Both the position numbers and the translations under genes were made by a program. Positions 8,016 to 15,900 of a stretch of DNA of 64,000 nucleotides are shown here, in pieces. The notes under the pieces were generated by a model. That model did no database searches. It was not told the DNA's origin and saw only the letters and a program-made list of their open reading frames with translations. Origin of the DNA: [Streptosporangium] indianense (GTDB taxonomy: Bacteria > Actinomycetota > Actinomycetes > Streptomycetales > Streptomycetaceae). The stretch is taken from positions 49,658-113,657 of the forward strand of contig NZ_JAKEIO010000005.1 in assembly GCF_021474405.1 (NCBI RefSeq). Reading direction: 5' to 3'. Each line of letters starts with the position of its first letter. The first letter of the stretch is position 1.

Positions 8016-9473
8016 ATGGACGCTCCGACCACGACGTCGGCCGACAACGGCACTTCTGGCGGCGGGGGCGACTGGTTCACACCTCGCAGTACCCCGGGCA
8101 CCGGTGAGCCCGACCACGGACGTGAAACCCCCGACGCGATACCCACCCCCGCCGCTCCGCCCGCGTCACACGCTCAGCCCCCGGCCGCAGACCCCACTGC
8201 TGCCGCTTCGCCGGGCCCCGCACCGACGACGCTCACCCCGACGCCCTTCGCGTCCACCGTGGCTCCGCCCCGGACCGCCGCCGAACAGCCGGATCCCACC
8301 CAGGAGCAGGCCCCGGTGCCGCCGTCGGCAGAGGCCGCCACCGGCCCGGCCGGAACGGGCTCCCCGGACGCCCTCCTCATCCGCCGCACCATGGCCGAGG
8401 TCACGCCGGTCGCCGACAAGGTCACGTCGTACTTCTACGCCCTGCTCTTCGTGCGCCACCCCGACCTGCGCTCGCTGTTCCCGGCCGCGATGGACACCCA
8501 GCGGGACCGACTGCTCAGAGCGCTGCTCACGGCAGCCGAGCACATCGACAACAGGGACGTGCTCGTCGACTACCTGCAAAAACTCGGCAGGGGCCACCGC
8601 AAGTACGGGACGAGGCCCGAGCACTACCCGGCCGTCGGCGAGTGCCTGATCGGCGCGCTGAGCAAGTACGCGGCCGGAGTGTGGAACCCGGAGACGGAGG
8701 CGGCCTGGGTCCGGGCCTACACCACGATCTCCCAGGTCATGATCGACGCAGCGGCCGCGGACGAACTGCGTGCACCGGCCTGGTGGTATGCCGAGATCGT
8801 CGCGCACGACCTGAGAACGCCGGACGTAGCGGTCGTCACCGTCCGCCCCGACCAGCCCTACCCCTTCCTCGCCGGGCAGTACACGAGCGTGGAGACGCCC
8901 TGGTGGCCCCGGATCTGGCGGCACTACTCCTTCGCCTCGGCGCCGCGGTCCGACGGGCTGCTGTCGTTCCACGTCAAGGCCGTCCCGGCCGGCTGGGTCT
9001 CCAATGCCCTGGTGCACCGTGCCCGGCCCGGCGACATCATCCGGCTCGGGCCGCCCGCGGGGTCCATGACCGTCGATCACACCACCGACAGCGGCCTGCT
9101 CTGCCTGGGCGGCGGCACGGGCATCGCACCCATCAAGGCCTTGGTGGAGGACGTCGCCGAGCACGGGGACCGCCGGTCGGTCGAGGTCTTCTACGGCGCC
9201 CGCACCGACCACGACCTGTACGACATCGACACCATGCTGCGGCTCCAGCAGACCCACCCGTGGCTCTCGGTCCGCGCGATCATCGACCAGCAGGCGCACG
9301 TGCAGCTGCCGGACGCCATCCGCACCTACGGGCCGTGGGACGAGTTCGACGCCTACCTCTCCGGGCCACCCGGGATGATCCGCAGTGGTGTGGACGTCCT
9401 GAGGGACGTCGGCGTCCCCTCGGAGCGCATACGCCACGACTCCGTCGAGGAACTGGTCGCGGCCGGAAGCTGA
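8016..9473 (+). CDS. Flavohaemoglobin-like protein: globin plus FAD/NAD reductase domains
   Basis: The 485-residue protein has a Pro/Ala/Thr-rich, probably disordered leader (about 1-115), then a globin domain (about 118-245). GRGHRKYG carries the expected proximal haem His. A ferredoxin-reductase-like module follows: RHYSFAS for FAD (RxYS) and CLGGGTGIAPIKALVED for NAD(P)H. Canonical Hmp proteins of this architecture convert NO to nitrate using O2 and NAD(P)H; the fold order matches, the activity is inferred. Typical Hmp is near 400 residues, so the leader is an extra. The ATG at 8016 follows GAGGCGAGG; an ATG at 7995 lacks a ribosome site. It converges on the Nudix gene 9 nt away. Confidence 0.85.
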   Translation: MDAPTTTSADNGTSGGGGDWFTPRSTPGTGEPDHGRETPDAIPTPAAPPASHAQPPAADPTAAASPGPAPTTLTPTPFASTVAPPRTAAEQPDPTQEQAPVPPSAEAATGPAGTGSPDALLIRRTMAEVTPVADKVTSYFYALLFVRHPDLRSLFPAAMDTQRDRLLRALLTAAEHIDNRDVLVDYLQKLGRGHRKYGTRPEHYPAVGECLIGALSKYAAGVWNPETEAAWVRAYTTISQVMIDAAAADELRAPAWWYAEIVAHDLRTPDVAVVTVRPDQPYPFLAGQYTSVETPWWPRIWRHYSFASAPRSDGLLSFHVKAVPAGWVSNALVHRARPGDIIRLGPPAGSMTVDHTTDSGLLCLGGGTGIAPIKALVEDVAEHGDRRSVEVFYGARTDHDLYDIDTMLRLQQTHPWLSVRAIIDQQAHVQLPDAIRTYGPWDEFDAYLSGPPGMIRSGVDVLRDVGVPSERIRHDSVEELVAAGS

Positions 9474-9482
9474 CCGGGCGTC

Positions 9483-9965
9483 TCAGCCCAGGTCGGGCGC
9501 ATGCATCGCGAGTACGCCCTCGATGTTGCCGTCCAGGTAGTGCCGCAGCGACAGCGGCACGAGATGGACCGACGCGATCCCGACCCGGGTGAAGGGCACG
9601 CGCACGATCTCGTACTCGCCGACCGGCTCTTCCACCTCGGGGCCGTGGCGCAGGGAGGGGTCCATCGACTCCAGGCGGCAGACGAAGAAGTGCTGCACCT
9701 TCACACCCGTCGCGCCGCCGTCCTCCCCGATGTGCTCCATGGTGTCCACGAAGCAGGGCACCACATCGGTGATCTTCGCTCCGAGTTCCTCGTACACCTC
9801 GCGGTGCAAGGCGTCGACGACGGTCGGGTCGCTGGGCTCGACCCCGCCGCCGGGCGTGAGCCAGTAGGGATCCACTCCCGGCTTGGTGCGCTTGATCAGG
9901 ATCAGGTCGGCACCGTCCAGCAGAACGGCGCGGGCGGTGCGCTTGACCACGGGTCGGACGGTCAT
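9483..9965 (-). CDS. Nudix hydrolase
   Basis: This 160-residue protein contains one Nudix domain. The Nudix box (GX5EX7REUXEEXGU) is complete, starting GGGVEPSDPTVVDALHR and continuing EVYEELGA (about residues 38-62); its glutamates bind the metal for hydrolysis of a nucleoside diphosphate linked to a moiety X. The substrate is unknown. The ATG start at 9965 is 20 bp from a near-consensus parS. It is leftward and convergent with the flavohaemoglobin-like gene with only 9 nt between stops. Confidence 0.92.
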   Translation of the reverse strand: MTVRPVVKRTARAVLLDGADLILIKRTKPGVDPYWLTPGGGVEPSDPTVVDALHREVYEELGAKITDVVPCFVDTMEHIGEDGGATGVKVQHFFVCRLESMDPSLRHGPEVEEPVGEYEIVRVPFTRVGIASVHLVPLSLRHYLDGNIEGVLAMHAPDLG

Positions 9966-9985
9966 GAGTGAAATGTGGCCCGGCT

Positions 9986-10001
9986 GGTTCCACGTGAAAC
10001 A
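9986..10001. promoter_or_regulatory. parS: parS-like site (two mismatches)
   Basis: GGTTCCACGTGAAACA differs from the 16-bp consensus at positions 1 and 5; the inner 14-mer has one mismatch. It lies just upstream of the Nudix start. The other sites in the window make ParB recognition plausible, with lower affinity expected. Confidence 0.6.
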
Positions 10002-10095
10002 TCGCGAAACGTCACCGGACGAGCTCCCAGAGTGAGACGGGTTCCTCAGCGCCCGCGCCCCACCTCAGGCAACCCGGCACACGACCCCGGACGCC

Positions 10096-11010
10096 TCAGC
10101 ACCAGTCGGCCGAGGACCGCAGCAACCAGTCGTGCGCTCGCGCGATGTGAGGCATCGCGAGGGTCCCGGTCCGGACCACGAGGAAGTACGTGCGCAGCGG
10201 CGGCACCGGCGGCTCGTGCAGGGGGACGACGTCACCCCGCTCCAGCGCCGGCGCGCACAGATAACGGGGCAGCACCGCCAGACCGGCGCCCGCGACCGCG
10301 CAGGCCAGGACCGCGCGCAGGTCGGGGACGATCACCGTGCCCGGGGCGGCCGGCTGCGCGTCGAAGACGGAGGCCCAGTAGCGGGAGATGAAGGGCAGCG
10401 ACTCGTGCACCTCCACCACCGGCACCTTCTCGAGGGCGGGTTCCGGCTCGTGATCGGGCTGCCCGGGACCGAGCTGTTCCGACCAGCGCGGGGCGGCGAC
10501 CAGGACGTGCTCCTCGTCGCAGAGCGCAGTCGCCGTGAGCAGGGGGCCGCGCGGCTGGGCCGTGCTGATGGCCAGATCATGATGCCCGGCGGACAGCCCT
10601 TCCAGGGTTTCCTCGGCGGTTCCGAAGGAGACGCGCAAGGCGAAGCCCTGCCCGTCCTCGCGGGTCAGCTCCGTGAGGGCGGGCAGGGCTCGTTCGGCGG
10701 TGAATTCCGGCGGACCTGCGAGGTGCAGCGTCCGTAAGGAGGAGTCGTCGTCGAGGCCGGTCTCGGTGATCTCCACCAGGGCGTCGAGATGGGGTGCGGC
10801 CTTATGGGCGAGTTCGTCGCCGATGCTCGTCGGGGTCACGCCGCGGGCCTGCCGGAGGAACAGGGGGCGGCCCAGCTGCCGTTCCAGCGTCCGTATCTGG
10901 GAGGTGACAGCAGGCTGGGAAAGGCCGAGCAGAGCGGCGGCGCGAGTGAAGGAGCCGGCCCGGTGCACGGTCACGAAGGTCCGCAGCAAGGCCAGATCCA
11001 CCGCGCACAC
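10096..11010 (-). CDS. LysR-family transcriptional regulator
   Basis: This 304-residue regulator has an N-terminal winged helix: DLALLRTFVTVHRAGSFTRAA, LLGLSQPAVTSQIRTLE and LGRPLFLRQARGVTPT. A type-2 periplasmic-binding-like effector domain follows (about 88-295). The last segment (YFLVVRTGTLAMP) is typical. The start is uncertain: GTG at 11010 or an in-frame GTG at 11001 that better fits the GAGAGGGGA ribosome site. It is transcribed leftward, downstream of the cystathionine-lyase-type gene but separated by a strong terminator, so probably an independent unit. Target and effector are unknown. Confidence 0.9.
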   Translation of the reverse strand: MCAVDLALLRTFVTVHRAGSFTRAAALLGLSQPAVTSQIRTLERQLGRPLFLRQARGVTPTSIGDELAHKAAPHLDALVEITETGLDDDSSLRTLHLAGPPEFTAERALPALTELTREDGQGFALRVSFGTAEETLEGLSAGHHDLAISTAQPRGPLLTATALCDEEHVLVAAPRWSEQLGPGQPDHEPEPALEKVPVVEVHESLPFISRYWASVFDAQPAAPGTVIVPDLRAVLACAVAGAGLAVLPRYLCAPALERGDVVPLHEPPVPPLRTYFLVVRTGTLAMPHIARAHDWLLRSSADWC

Positions 11011-11150
11011 TCCCCTCTCCGGCCACTGCTCCCCGGCCGCCGACCGTGCTCAACTATAAATAAGTCGATAGGTCTCTGTCGCTACTGTGATTGGACACTG
11101 ACAGAGAGTCAACTAGCCTTGGTCGCGCGGTTCTTGCGCGCGGAACCGGA

Positions 11151-11189
11151 GGACGGTCCGAGCCATGAGGGGGGAGGCTCGGACCGTCC
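11151..11189 (-). terminator. Rho-independent-type hairpin after the cystathionine-lyase-type gene
   Basis: GGACGGTCCGAGCC (11151-11164) and its exact complement GGCTCGGACCGTCC (11176-11189) make a 14-bp stem with an 11-nt loop. It starts about 11 nt past the leftward stop codon at 11200. No T-run follows, as usual in Streptomyces. Confidence 0.85.
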
Positions 11190-11199
11190 GCGGGGGTGA

Positions 11200-12456
11200 T
11201 CAGGCGGCTGACGCGTCCAGCGCACGCAGCAGGTCCGCCACCAGGTCCTCGGGATCCTCGGCACCTACCGACAGGCGGACGAAGCCCTCCGGCACCGCGT
11301 CCCCACCCCAGCGGCCGCGCCGTTCGGCCGTGGACCGCACCCCGCCGAAGCTCGTCGCGTCGTCCACGAGACGCAGGGCGTCGAGGAAGCGGTCGGCACG
11401 CGCGCGTGTGGGCAGCGTGAACGACACGACACAGCCGAAGCGCCGCATCTGCCGTGCGGCGATCTCGTGGGAGGGGTCGTCGGGCAGTCCCGGGTAGCGC
11501 AGCCCCGTCACCTCGGGCCGCTCCCGCAGCGCCTTCGCGATCGCCAGGGCCGTCGCGTTCTGCCGGTCGACGCGCATCTGGAGGGTCGCGAGTGAACGGT
11601 GCGCGAGCCAGGCCTCCATGGGCCCGGGGATCGCACCGACGATCTTTCGCCAGCGGCGCACGGCAGCCATGGCCTCGGCGTCCCGGCCGGCCACATAGCC
11701 CAGGAGGACATCGCCGTGGCCGGTGAGCTGCTTGGTGCCGCTGGCCACCGCGAAATCGGCGCCGAGCTCCAGCGGGCGCTGGCCGAGCGGTGTCGCGAGG
11801 GTGTTGTCGACGGCCACCAGAGCACCACGCGCGCGTGCCGCCTCGGTGAGCCGCCTGATGTCGCACACGTCGAGCCCGGGATTCGACGGGGACTCGATCC
11901 ACAGCAGCCTCGCCCCGTCGAGCACGTCCAGCTGGGCGTCCCCGCCGGTCGGCGCCGTGCGCACCTCGATGCCGTACGCCTCCAGCTGGGCACGGACCTG
12001 CGGCAGCGCCTGGTAGCCGTCGTCCGGCAGGACGCACACGTCGCCGGTGCGCAGCTGGGAGAAGAGCACCGCCGAGATCGCCGCCATGCCCGAGGCGAAG
12101 ACGAGCGTCTCGGCGTCCCCGCCCGGTGCCTCCAGCTCGCCGATGGCGCGTTCCAGCAGCGTCCAGGTCGGGTTCTCGTCCCGGCCGTACGTGTAGGGGC
12201 CGGTCGGGTCGCCCGGGAGATGGAAGTGGGCGGCGAACACGGGGCCGGGCAGAGTGGGCTCGTGCTTGACCGGCTCGGGCAGCCCGGCCCGCACGGCGCG
12301 TGTGCCGTCACCGACACCCGTGACCGCCCGAGCCGCAGCGCCCGTCACCGCACCCGAGGTCTCCGCGCCGCCGCCCTTCACCTGGTCCGCGTCGGCCGTC
12401 GTCCGGACCGGGTCGCCCGTCGTTCCGCCCGCGTCACCCGTCGCGGAATCACTCAT
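11200..12456 (-). CDS. Trans-sulfuration PLP enzyme (cystathionine gamma-lyase type)
   Basis: This is a 418-residue Cys/Met-metabolism PLP-dependent enzyme. After a Gly/Thr/Ala-rich leader of about 55 residues come PYTYGRDENPTWTLLERAIGELE, ETLVFASGMAAIS (PLP phosphate loop), WIESPSNPGLDVCDI, AVDNTLATP (PLP-ring Asp) and SGTKQLTGHGD with the Schiff-base Lys. The family splits cystathionine to cysteine or joins homoserine esters with a thiol; the exact member cannot be fixed by sight, but lyase is the usual annotation at this locus. The ATG overlaps the ptpA stop by 4 nt (ATGA), so translation is coupled to the phosphatase. Confidence 0.8.
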   Translation of the reverse strand: MSDSATGDAGGTTGDPVRTTADADQVKGGGAETSGAVTGAAARAVTGVGDGTRAVRAGLPEPVKHEPTLPGPVFAAHFHLPGDPTGPYTYGRDENPTWTLLERAIGELEAPGGDAETLVFASGMAAISAVLFSQLRTGDVCVLPDDGYQALPQVRAQLEAYGIEVRTAPTGGDAQLDVLDGARLLWIESPSNPGLDVCDIRRLTEAARARGALVAVDNTLATPLGQRPLELGADFAVASGTKQLTGHGDVLLGYVAGRDAEAMAAVRRWRKIVGAIPGPMEAWLAHRSLATLQMRVDRQNATALAIAKALRERPEVTGLRYPGLPDDPSHEIAARQMRRFGCVVSFTLPTRARADRFLDALRLVDDATSFGGVRSTAERRGRWGGDAVPEGFVRLSVGAEDPEDLVADLLRALDASAA

Positions 12457-12944
12457 GCCGCCTGTCCCTCCACGTGCTCGCGTACTGCGGCGAGCAGACC
12501 GGTGCTCGCCGCCTCCACCATCTCAAGGCACTCCTCGAAGCCGTCCATCCCCCCGTAGTAGGGGTCCGGTACGTCGAGGTCGTCGCCGGCGGCGGGATCG
12601 TACGAGCGGAGCAGCCGCACCTTTCCGGCGTCCTGCTCCGTGGGAGCGAGGCGGCGCAGGGCCCCGAGGTGGCCGGAGTCGAGGGCGATCACGAGGTCGA
12701 GGCGGGAGAACCAGGACGGCTGGAACTGCCGGGCCGTGTGGCCCCCCGGGTATCCGTTGTCCTCCAGGACGGCCACGGTGCGCGGGTCGGCGCCGTCGCC
12801 CTCGTGCCAGCCGCCCGTGCCGGCGCTGTCGACCTCCACCAGCTCGTCGAGACCGGCCTCCGCCACCCGCGCGCGGAAGACGATCTCGGCCATCGGCGAG
12901 CGGCAGATGTTGCCCGTGCAGACGAAGCAGACCCGGTACGTCAT
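12453..12944 (-). CDS. ptpA: Low-molecular-weight protein tyrosine phosphatase PtpA
   Basis: This 163-residue LMW-PTP has the P-loop VCFVCTGNICRSPMAE (C-X5-R, Cys at about residue 9) and the general-acid loop DPYYGGMDGFEE. It dephosphorylates phosphotyrosine; in S. coelicolor PtpA affects secondary metabolism, and gene neighbourhood and sequence fit that gene. It is the middle gene of a tight leftward operon: 6 nt after the holin-like gene and overlapping the cystathionine-lyase-type gene by 4 nt. All catalytic residues are present. Confidence 0.95.
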   Translation of the reverse strand: MTYRVCFVCTGNICRSPMAEIVFRARVAEAGLDELVEVDSAGTGGWHEGDGADPRTVAVLEDNGYPGGHTARQFQPSWFSRLDLVIALDSGHLGALRRLAPTEQDAGKVRLLRSYDPAAGDDLDVPDPYYGGMDGFEECLEMVEAASTGLLAAVREHVEGQAA

Positions 12945-12950
12945 GTCCGC

Positions 12951-13328
12951 TCAGTCCCCGTCGGGCAGGATGACGTGCAGGGCCCAGGAGACGACCGAGA
13001 TGATCAGGCCTCCGACGACGGCCGTCCAGAAGCCCTCCACGTGGAAGCTCAGGTCGAGCTTGTCCGCCAGCCACGAGGTGAGCAGCAGCATCAACGCGTT
13101 GACGACCAGCGTGAACAGGCCGAGGGTCAGTATCAGCAGCGGCAGGCTGAGCAGCTTGACCACCGGCTTGACCAGGAAGTTCACCAGGCCGAAGAGCAGC
13201 GCCACGATGATCAGGGTGGCGAACTCCTTGCCGGTGCTGTCACCGGTCAGGGTGATCTTGTCCAGCAGCCACACGGCGACCGCCAGGGCGCCCGCGTTGG
13301 CGATCGTCTTGACTAGGAAATTCATCAT
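12951..13328 (-). CDS. Phage-holin-family (superfamily IV) small membrane protein
   Basis: This 125-residue protein has four predicted membrane helices (about 5-22, 34-52, 58-82, 100-120). It matches the YvlD/holin-IV pattern: FLVKTIANAGALAVAVWLLD, then LIIVALLFGLVNFLVKPVVKLL and LTLGLFTLVVNALMLLL. The phage name is historical; bacterial copies are housekeeping membrane proteins of unknown role. Two ATG codons (13328 and 13325) are possible. It is first in the operon with ptpA and the cystathionine-lyase-type gene, and divergent from the cupin gene. Confidence 0.85.
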   Translation of the reverse strand: MMNFLVKTIANAGALAVAVWLLDKITLTGDSTGKEFATLIIVALLFGLVNFLVKPVVKLLSLPLLILTLGLFTLVVNALMLLLTSWLADKLDLSFHVEGFWTAVVGGLIISVVSWALHVILPDGD

Positions 13329-13388
13329 GTGTCTGATCGTGGCAGACCTGATCGGACACGGGCACGAGAGGCAGGGGCGGACAAGGCG

Positions 13389-13706
13389 ATGAAGGCATTC
13401 CGGCTGGATGAACTGGAGGCGGAGCGCGCCGCCAACGACGGCGCCTACCTGCAGTTTCTACGGGAACGGAACATGTCGGTCGGCCTGTACGCCCTTGACG
13501 CGGGCGAGCAGGATCCACAGAAGCCGCACCATCAGGACGAGGTCTACTTCATTGTGAGCGGCCGTGCCTCGATCACCGTCGGCCTGGAGACGACCCAGGT
13601 GGCACGCGGCAGCGTGGTCTACGTGCCGGCGGGCGTCGCCCACAAGTTCCACCACATCACCGAGGACCTGCGGGTGATGGTGGTCTTCTCTCCGCCCGAG
13701 GGGTGA
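13389..13706 (+). CDS. Cupin-domain protein
   Basis: This 105-residue single-domain cupin has motif 1 as PHHQDEVYFIVSG and motif 2 as VYVPAGVAHKFHHI, keeping the metal-binding His, His, Glu and His residues. Cupins of this size include dioxygenases, isomerases and ligand-binding proteins; the reaction is not predictable. The ATG at 13389 (MKAFRLDEL) is preferred to a GTG at 13329 that would touch the divergent gene start. It is divergent from the ptpA operon and upstream of a small membrane protein gene. Confidence 0.85.
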   Translation: MKAFRLDELEAERAANDGAYLQFLRERNMSVGLYALDAGEQDPQKPHHQDEVYFIVSGRASITVGLETTQVARGSVVYVPAGVAHKFHHITEDLRVMVVFSPPEG

Positions 13707-13869
13707 CGAAGCGCCTCGGGGTTCCCTAGGGGTTCGGTCAGGGGCAGACAAGGGCTGCGGGGCGCCCGTCGCACCCCTCACGGACCTAGCATCGAGTGCA
13801 GGACATCAGAGATCGGCAGGACCGACAGGACCCGGCACTCGAACGGGCGGAGAGGTAAGGACGAGGGCG

Positions 13870-14082
13870 ATGCGAGAGATCTTCACGGGACTGCCGTGGT
13901 GGGTGAAGTGGATCGCGGTGCCGGTCATCGCCCTGGTCGTGTTCGGCGGGCTGATCGCCAGCGTGGTCGGCTTCGTCATCGGACTGCTCTTCAAGGTGCT
14001 GGTCTTCGTGGCACTGGTCGGCGGGCTGGTCTACGTCGTACGCAAGTTCACGTCGAGCTCCTCGTCGCGCAGCGACTGGTGA
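13870..14082 (+). CDS. Small membrane protein of the DUF5326 type
   Basis: This 70-residue protein has MREIFTGLPWWVKWIAVP followed by two hydrophobic helices (about 14-35 and 37-57) and a Ser-rich basic tail (RKFTSSSSSRSDW). It matches a short Streptomyces-specific membrane family found at this locus, next to ssgR. GAGAGG lies about 17 nt before the ATG with GAGGG nearer. Function unknown; small actinobacterial membrane proteins like this are often structural or regulatory. Confidence 0.75.
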   Translation: MREIFTGLPWWVKWIAVPVIALVVFGGLIASVVGFVIGLLFKVLVFVALVGGLVYVVRKFTSSSSSRSDW

Positions 14083-14288
14083 GACCGGTGGGAAGCCGGT
14101 GGGGGTAGCGGGTAACTTCTGCCATCACCGGTTCCCTCGGGCGAGGGAAGTTTCCCGGCGGGGTGGTCTGCCCGCGGTGGCAGGCGAATAGAGTCCGGAA
14201 CTCGACGCGGGGACCTCCCCGCGAGCGGCATTCACCCCCACCCGTGTCCCCCCGCACGGTGTGCCCCCTCGCGTTTCGGGAGAGCCCC

Positions 14289-15137
14289 TTGGTCCCGGCT
14301 GACACCGCACCTGTTCACCTGCGCACCGTCCCCGCGCAACCCCGCTCGGCGACGCCCTCCGGACCACCGCCACCGTCGGCACCACCTCCTCCGCCGACCC
14401 TCATCGGATCGGTGCAGCGCGCCATGCGCCTGCTGGAGACCGTCGCCGCGCACGAGTACGGTGCCCCGGCCAAGCAACTGGCCCGTGAGACCGGGCTGGC
14501 GCTGCCCACGACGTACCACCTGCTGCGCACGCTCGTGCACGAGGGCTATCTGCGCCGGGACAAGGGCCTGTTCTTCCTGGGCGAGGCGGCCGAGCGGCTG
14601 GGCAGCAGCGGGGCGCGGCAGAAACGTCGCAGCACGATCGTCGACGCGCTCGCGCACTGGCGGGACGCCCTGGGCGTGCCCGTGTACTACGCGGTCTACC
14701 GCGAGGGCGAGATCGAGGTCATGTGTGTCTCCGACACGCCGGTCAACCCGGCGGTCGAGGAGTGGGCCGACTTCCGGGAGACCGGACACGCGCACGCCAT
14801 CGGGCAGTGTCTGCTGTCCCAGCTGGACGAGGACGCCCGCCGCGACCACCTCGACCGCTATCCGGTGCAGCCCCTCACGCCCTACACGGTGCGCGACAAC
14901 CACAGTCTGCTGAGACGCCTGGAGCGGCTCCGGCGCATGGAGCCGGTGACCGAGCGCCAGGAGTATGCCCTGGGCTCGGTCTGCGCCGCGATTCCCCTCA
15001 CGCTCGGCAGTACGGCAGCGACGATGGCCATTTCACTCCCCGCACACCAGGTCGACCGGCTGCTGCCCGCGGCGCGTCAACTGCAGGTCGAGGTCGGGCG
15101 TGTGCTCGGCTCGCTCGCGCTCTCTATCAGTATGTGA
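14289..15137 (+). CDS. ssgR: IclR-family regulator SsgR, activator of ssgA
   Basis: The regulator has an IclR-type winged helix (IGSVQRAMRLLETVAAHEYG, ETGLALPTTYHLLRTL) and an IclR effector domain (about 110-280; GHAHAIGQCLLSQL and YALGSVCAAIPLTLG). Position directly upstream of ssgA identifies it as SsgR, the activator required for ssgA transcription in S. coelicolor. The start is ambiguous. TTG at 14289 follows GGGAGAG at ideal spacing (282 residues, Pro-rich leader), whereas GTG at 14412 gives 241 residues, the size I recall for S. coelicolor SsgR but starting inside the conserved first helix. I list the TTG start. The frame is open from 14163. Confidence 0.88.
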   Translation: MVPADTAPVHLRTVPAQPRSATPSGPPPPSAPPPPPTLIGSVQRAMRLLETVAAHEYGAPAKQLARETGLALPTTYHLLRTLVHEGYLRRDKGLFFLGEAAERLGSSGARQKRRSTIVDALAHWRDALGVPVYYAVYREGEIEVMCVSDTPVNPAVEEWADFRETGHAHAIGQCLLSQLDEDARRDHLDRYPVQPLTPYTVRDNHSLLRRLERLRRMEPVTERQEYALGSVCAAIPLTLGSTAATMAISLPAHQVDRLLPAARQLQVEVGRVLGSLALSISM

Positions 15138-15265
15138 AAACTCACTCCTTGTGATCTGCTGTGTACGTTCAGCAAGATTCCACCAAGTGTCAGAGGTTTG
15201 TTCCCGGCCAGTAACGGCGATTGACGGGGTTGTCGATGCGCGAGTCCGTACAAGCAGAGGTCATG

Positions 15266-15670
15266 ATGAGCTTTCTCGTGTCAGAGGAGCTCTCCTTCCG
15301 CATTCCGGTGGAGCTGCGCTATGAGTCCAGTGATCCCTATGCCGTCCGGCTGACGTTCCACTTGCCCGGTGATGCCCCGGTGACGTGGGCTTTCGGGCGG
15401 GAGTTGCTGATCGACGGGGTCGGCCAGCCGTGCGGGGAGGGCGATGTGCGCGTCACGCCCGTCGAACCCGATGCCTTGGGCGAGGTGTTGATCCGGCTTC
15501 AGGTGGGCAGCGACCAGGCGTTGTTCCGGTCGTCGACGGCACCGCTCGTCGCTTTCCTCGACCGTACGGACAAGTTGGTGCCGTTGGGCCAGGAGGGTTC
15601 GCTCGCCGACTTCGACGCGCACCTCGACGAGGCCCTGGACCGCATCCTCGCCGAGCAGGGCGCCGGCTGA
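15266..15670 (+). CDS. ssgA: Sporulation and cell-division regulator SsgA
   Basis: This 134-residue founding member of the SsgA-like proteins is found only in morphologically complex actinobacteria. SsgA stimulates septum formation and peptidoglycan remodelling and recruits SsgB before FtsZ-ring placement. The sequence runs MSFLVSEELSFRIPVELRY, FHLPGDAPVTWAFGRELL, AFLDRTDKLVPLGQE and ends DEALDRILAEQGAG. I chose the second of two adjacent ATGs (15266) because AGAGG is 5 nt upstream; an ATG at 15236 adds ten residues. The 128-nt gap after ssgR should carry the SsgR-dependent promoter. Confidence 0.95.
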   Translation: MSFLVSEELSFRIPVELRYESSDPYAVRLTFHLPGDAPVTWAFGRELLIDGVGQPCGEGDVRVTPVEPDALGEVLIRLQVGSDQALFRSSTAPLVAFLDRTDKLVPLGQEGSLADFDAHLDEALDRILAEQGAG

Positions 15671-15769
15671 GACATGGACCCGGCGGCACGGTGGAGTAAC
15701 GCTTCACCGGGTGCCGCCGAGCTGTGCAGGAACGCTTCTTCCTGCGATCGTCCTACGATCTTCTTCGAG

Positions 15770-15826
15770 TCGGCCTTTGCGGGTCGGCCCTTTGTGGCTC
15801 GGCCTTTGCGGGTCTGCCTTGTCGGG
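15770..15826. repeat. Four tandem 14-15-bp repeats downstream of the YibE/F gene
   Basis: Units TCGGCCTTTGCGGG (15770-15783), TCGGCCCTTTGTGGC (15784-15798), TCGGCCTTTGCGGG (15799-15812) and TCTGCCTTGTCGGG (15813-15826) lie head to tail in the 230-nt convergent gap between ssgA and the YibE/F gene. No clear terminator or gene is visible here. The repeat looks like slippage-driven expansion. Confidence 0.7.
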
Positions 15827-15900
15827 TCGGCCGTTCTCGCGACGACCCTCCTCGGTTCGGTCTTCCTCCGGTCGGCGGGGGCGTCCCGAACGCGCAGGCG

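Noticed and set aside
7469..8146. A 225-codon minus-strand frame in the parS-containing gap
   Set aside because: Composition looks random (Ser/Arg/Pro), there is no ribosome site, and it overlaps the start of a clear gene.
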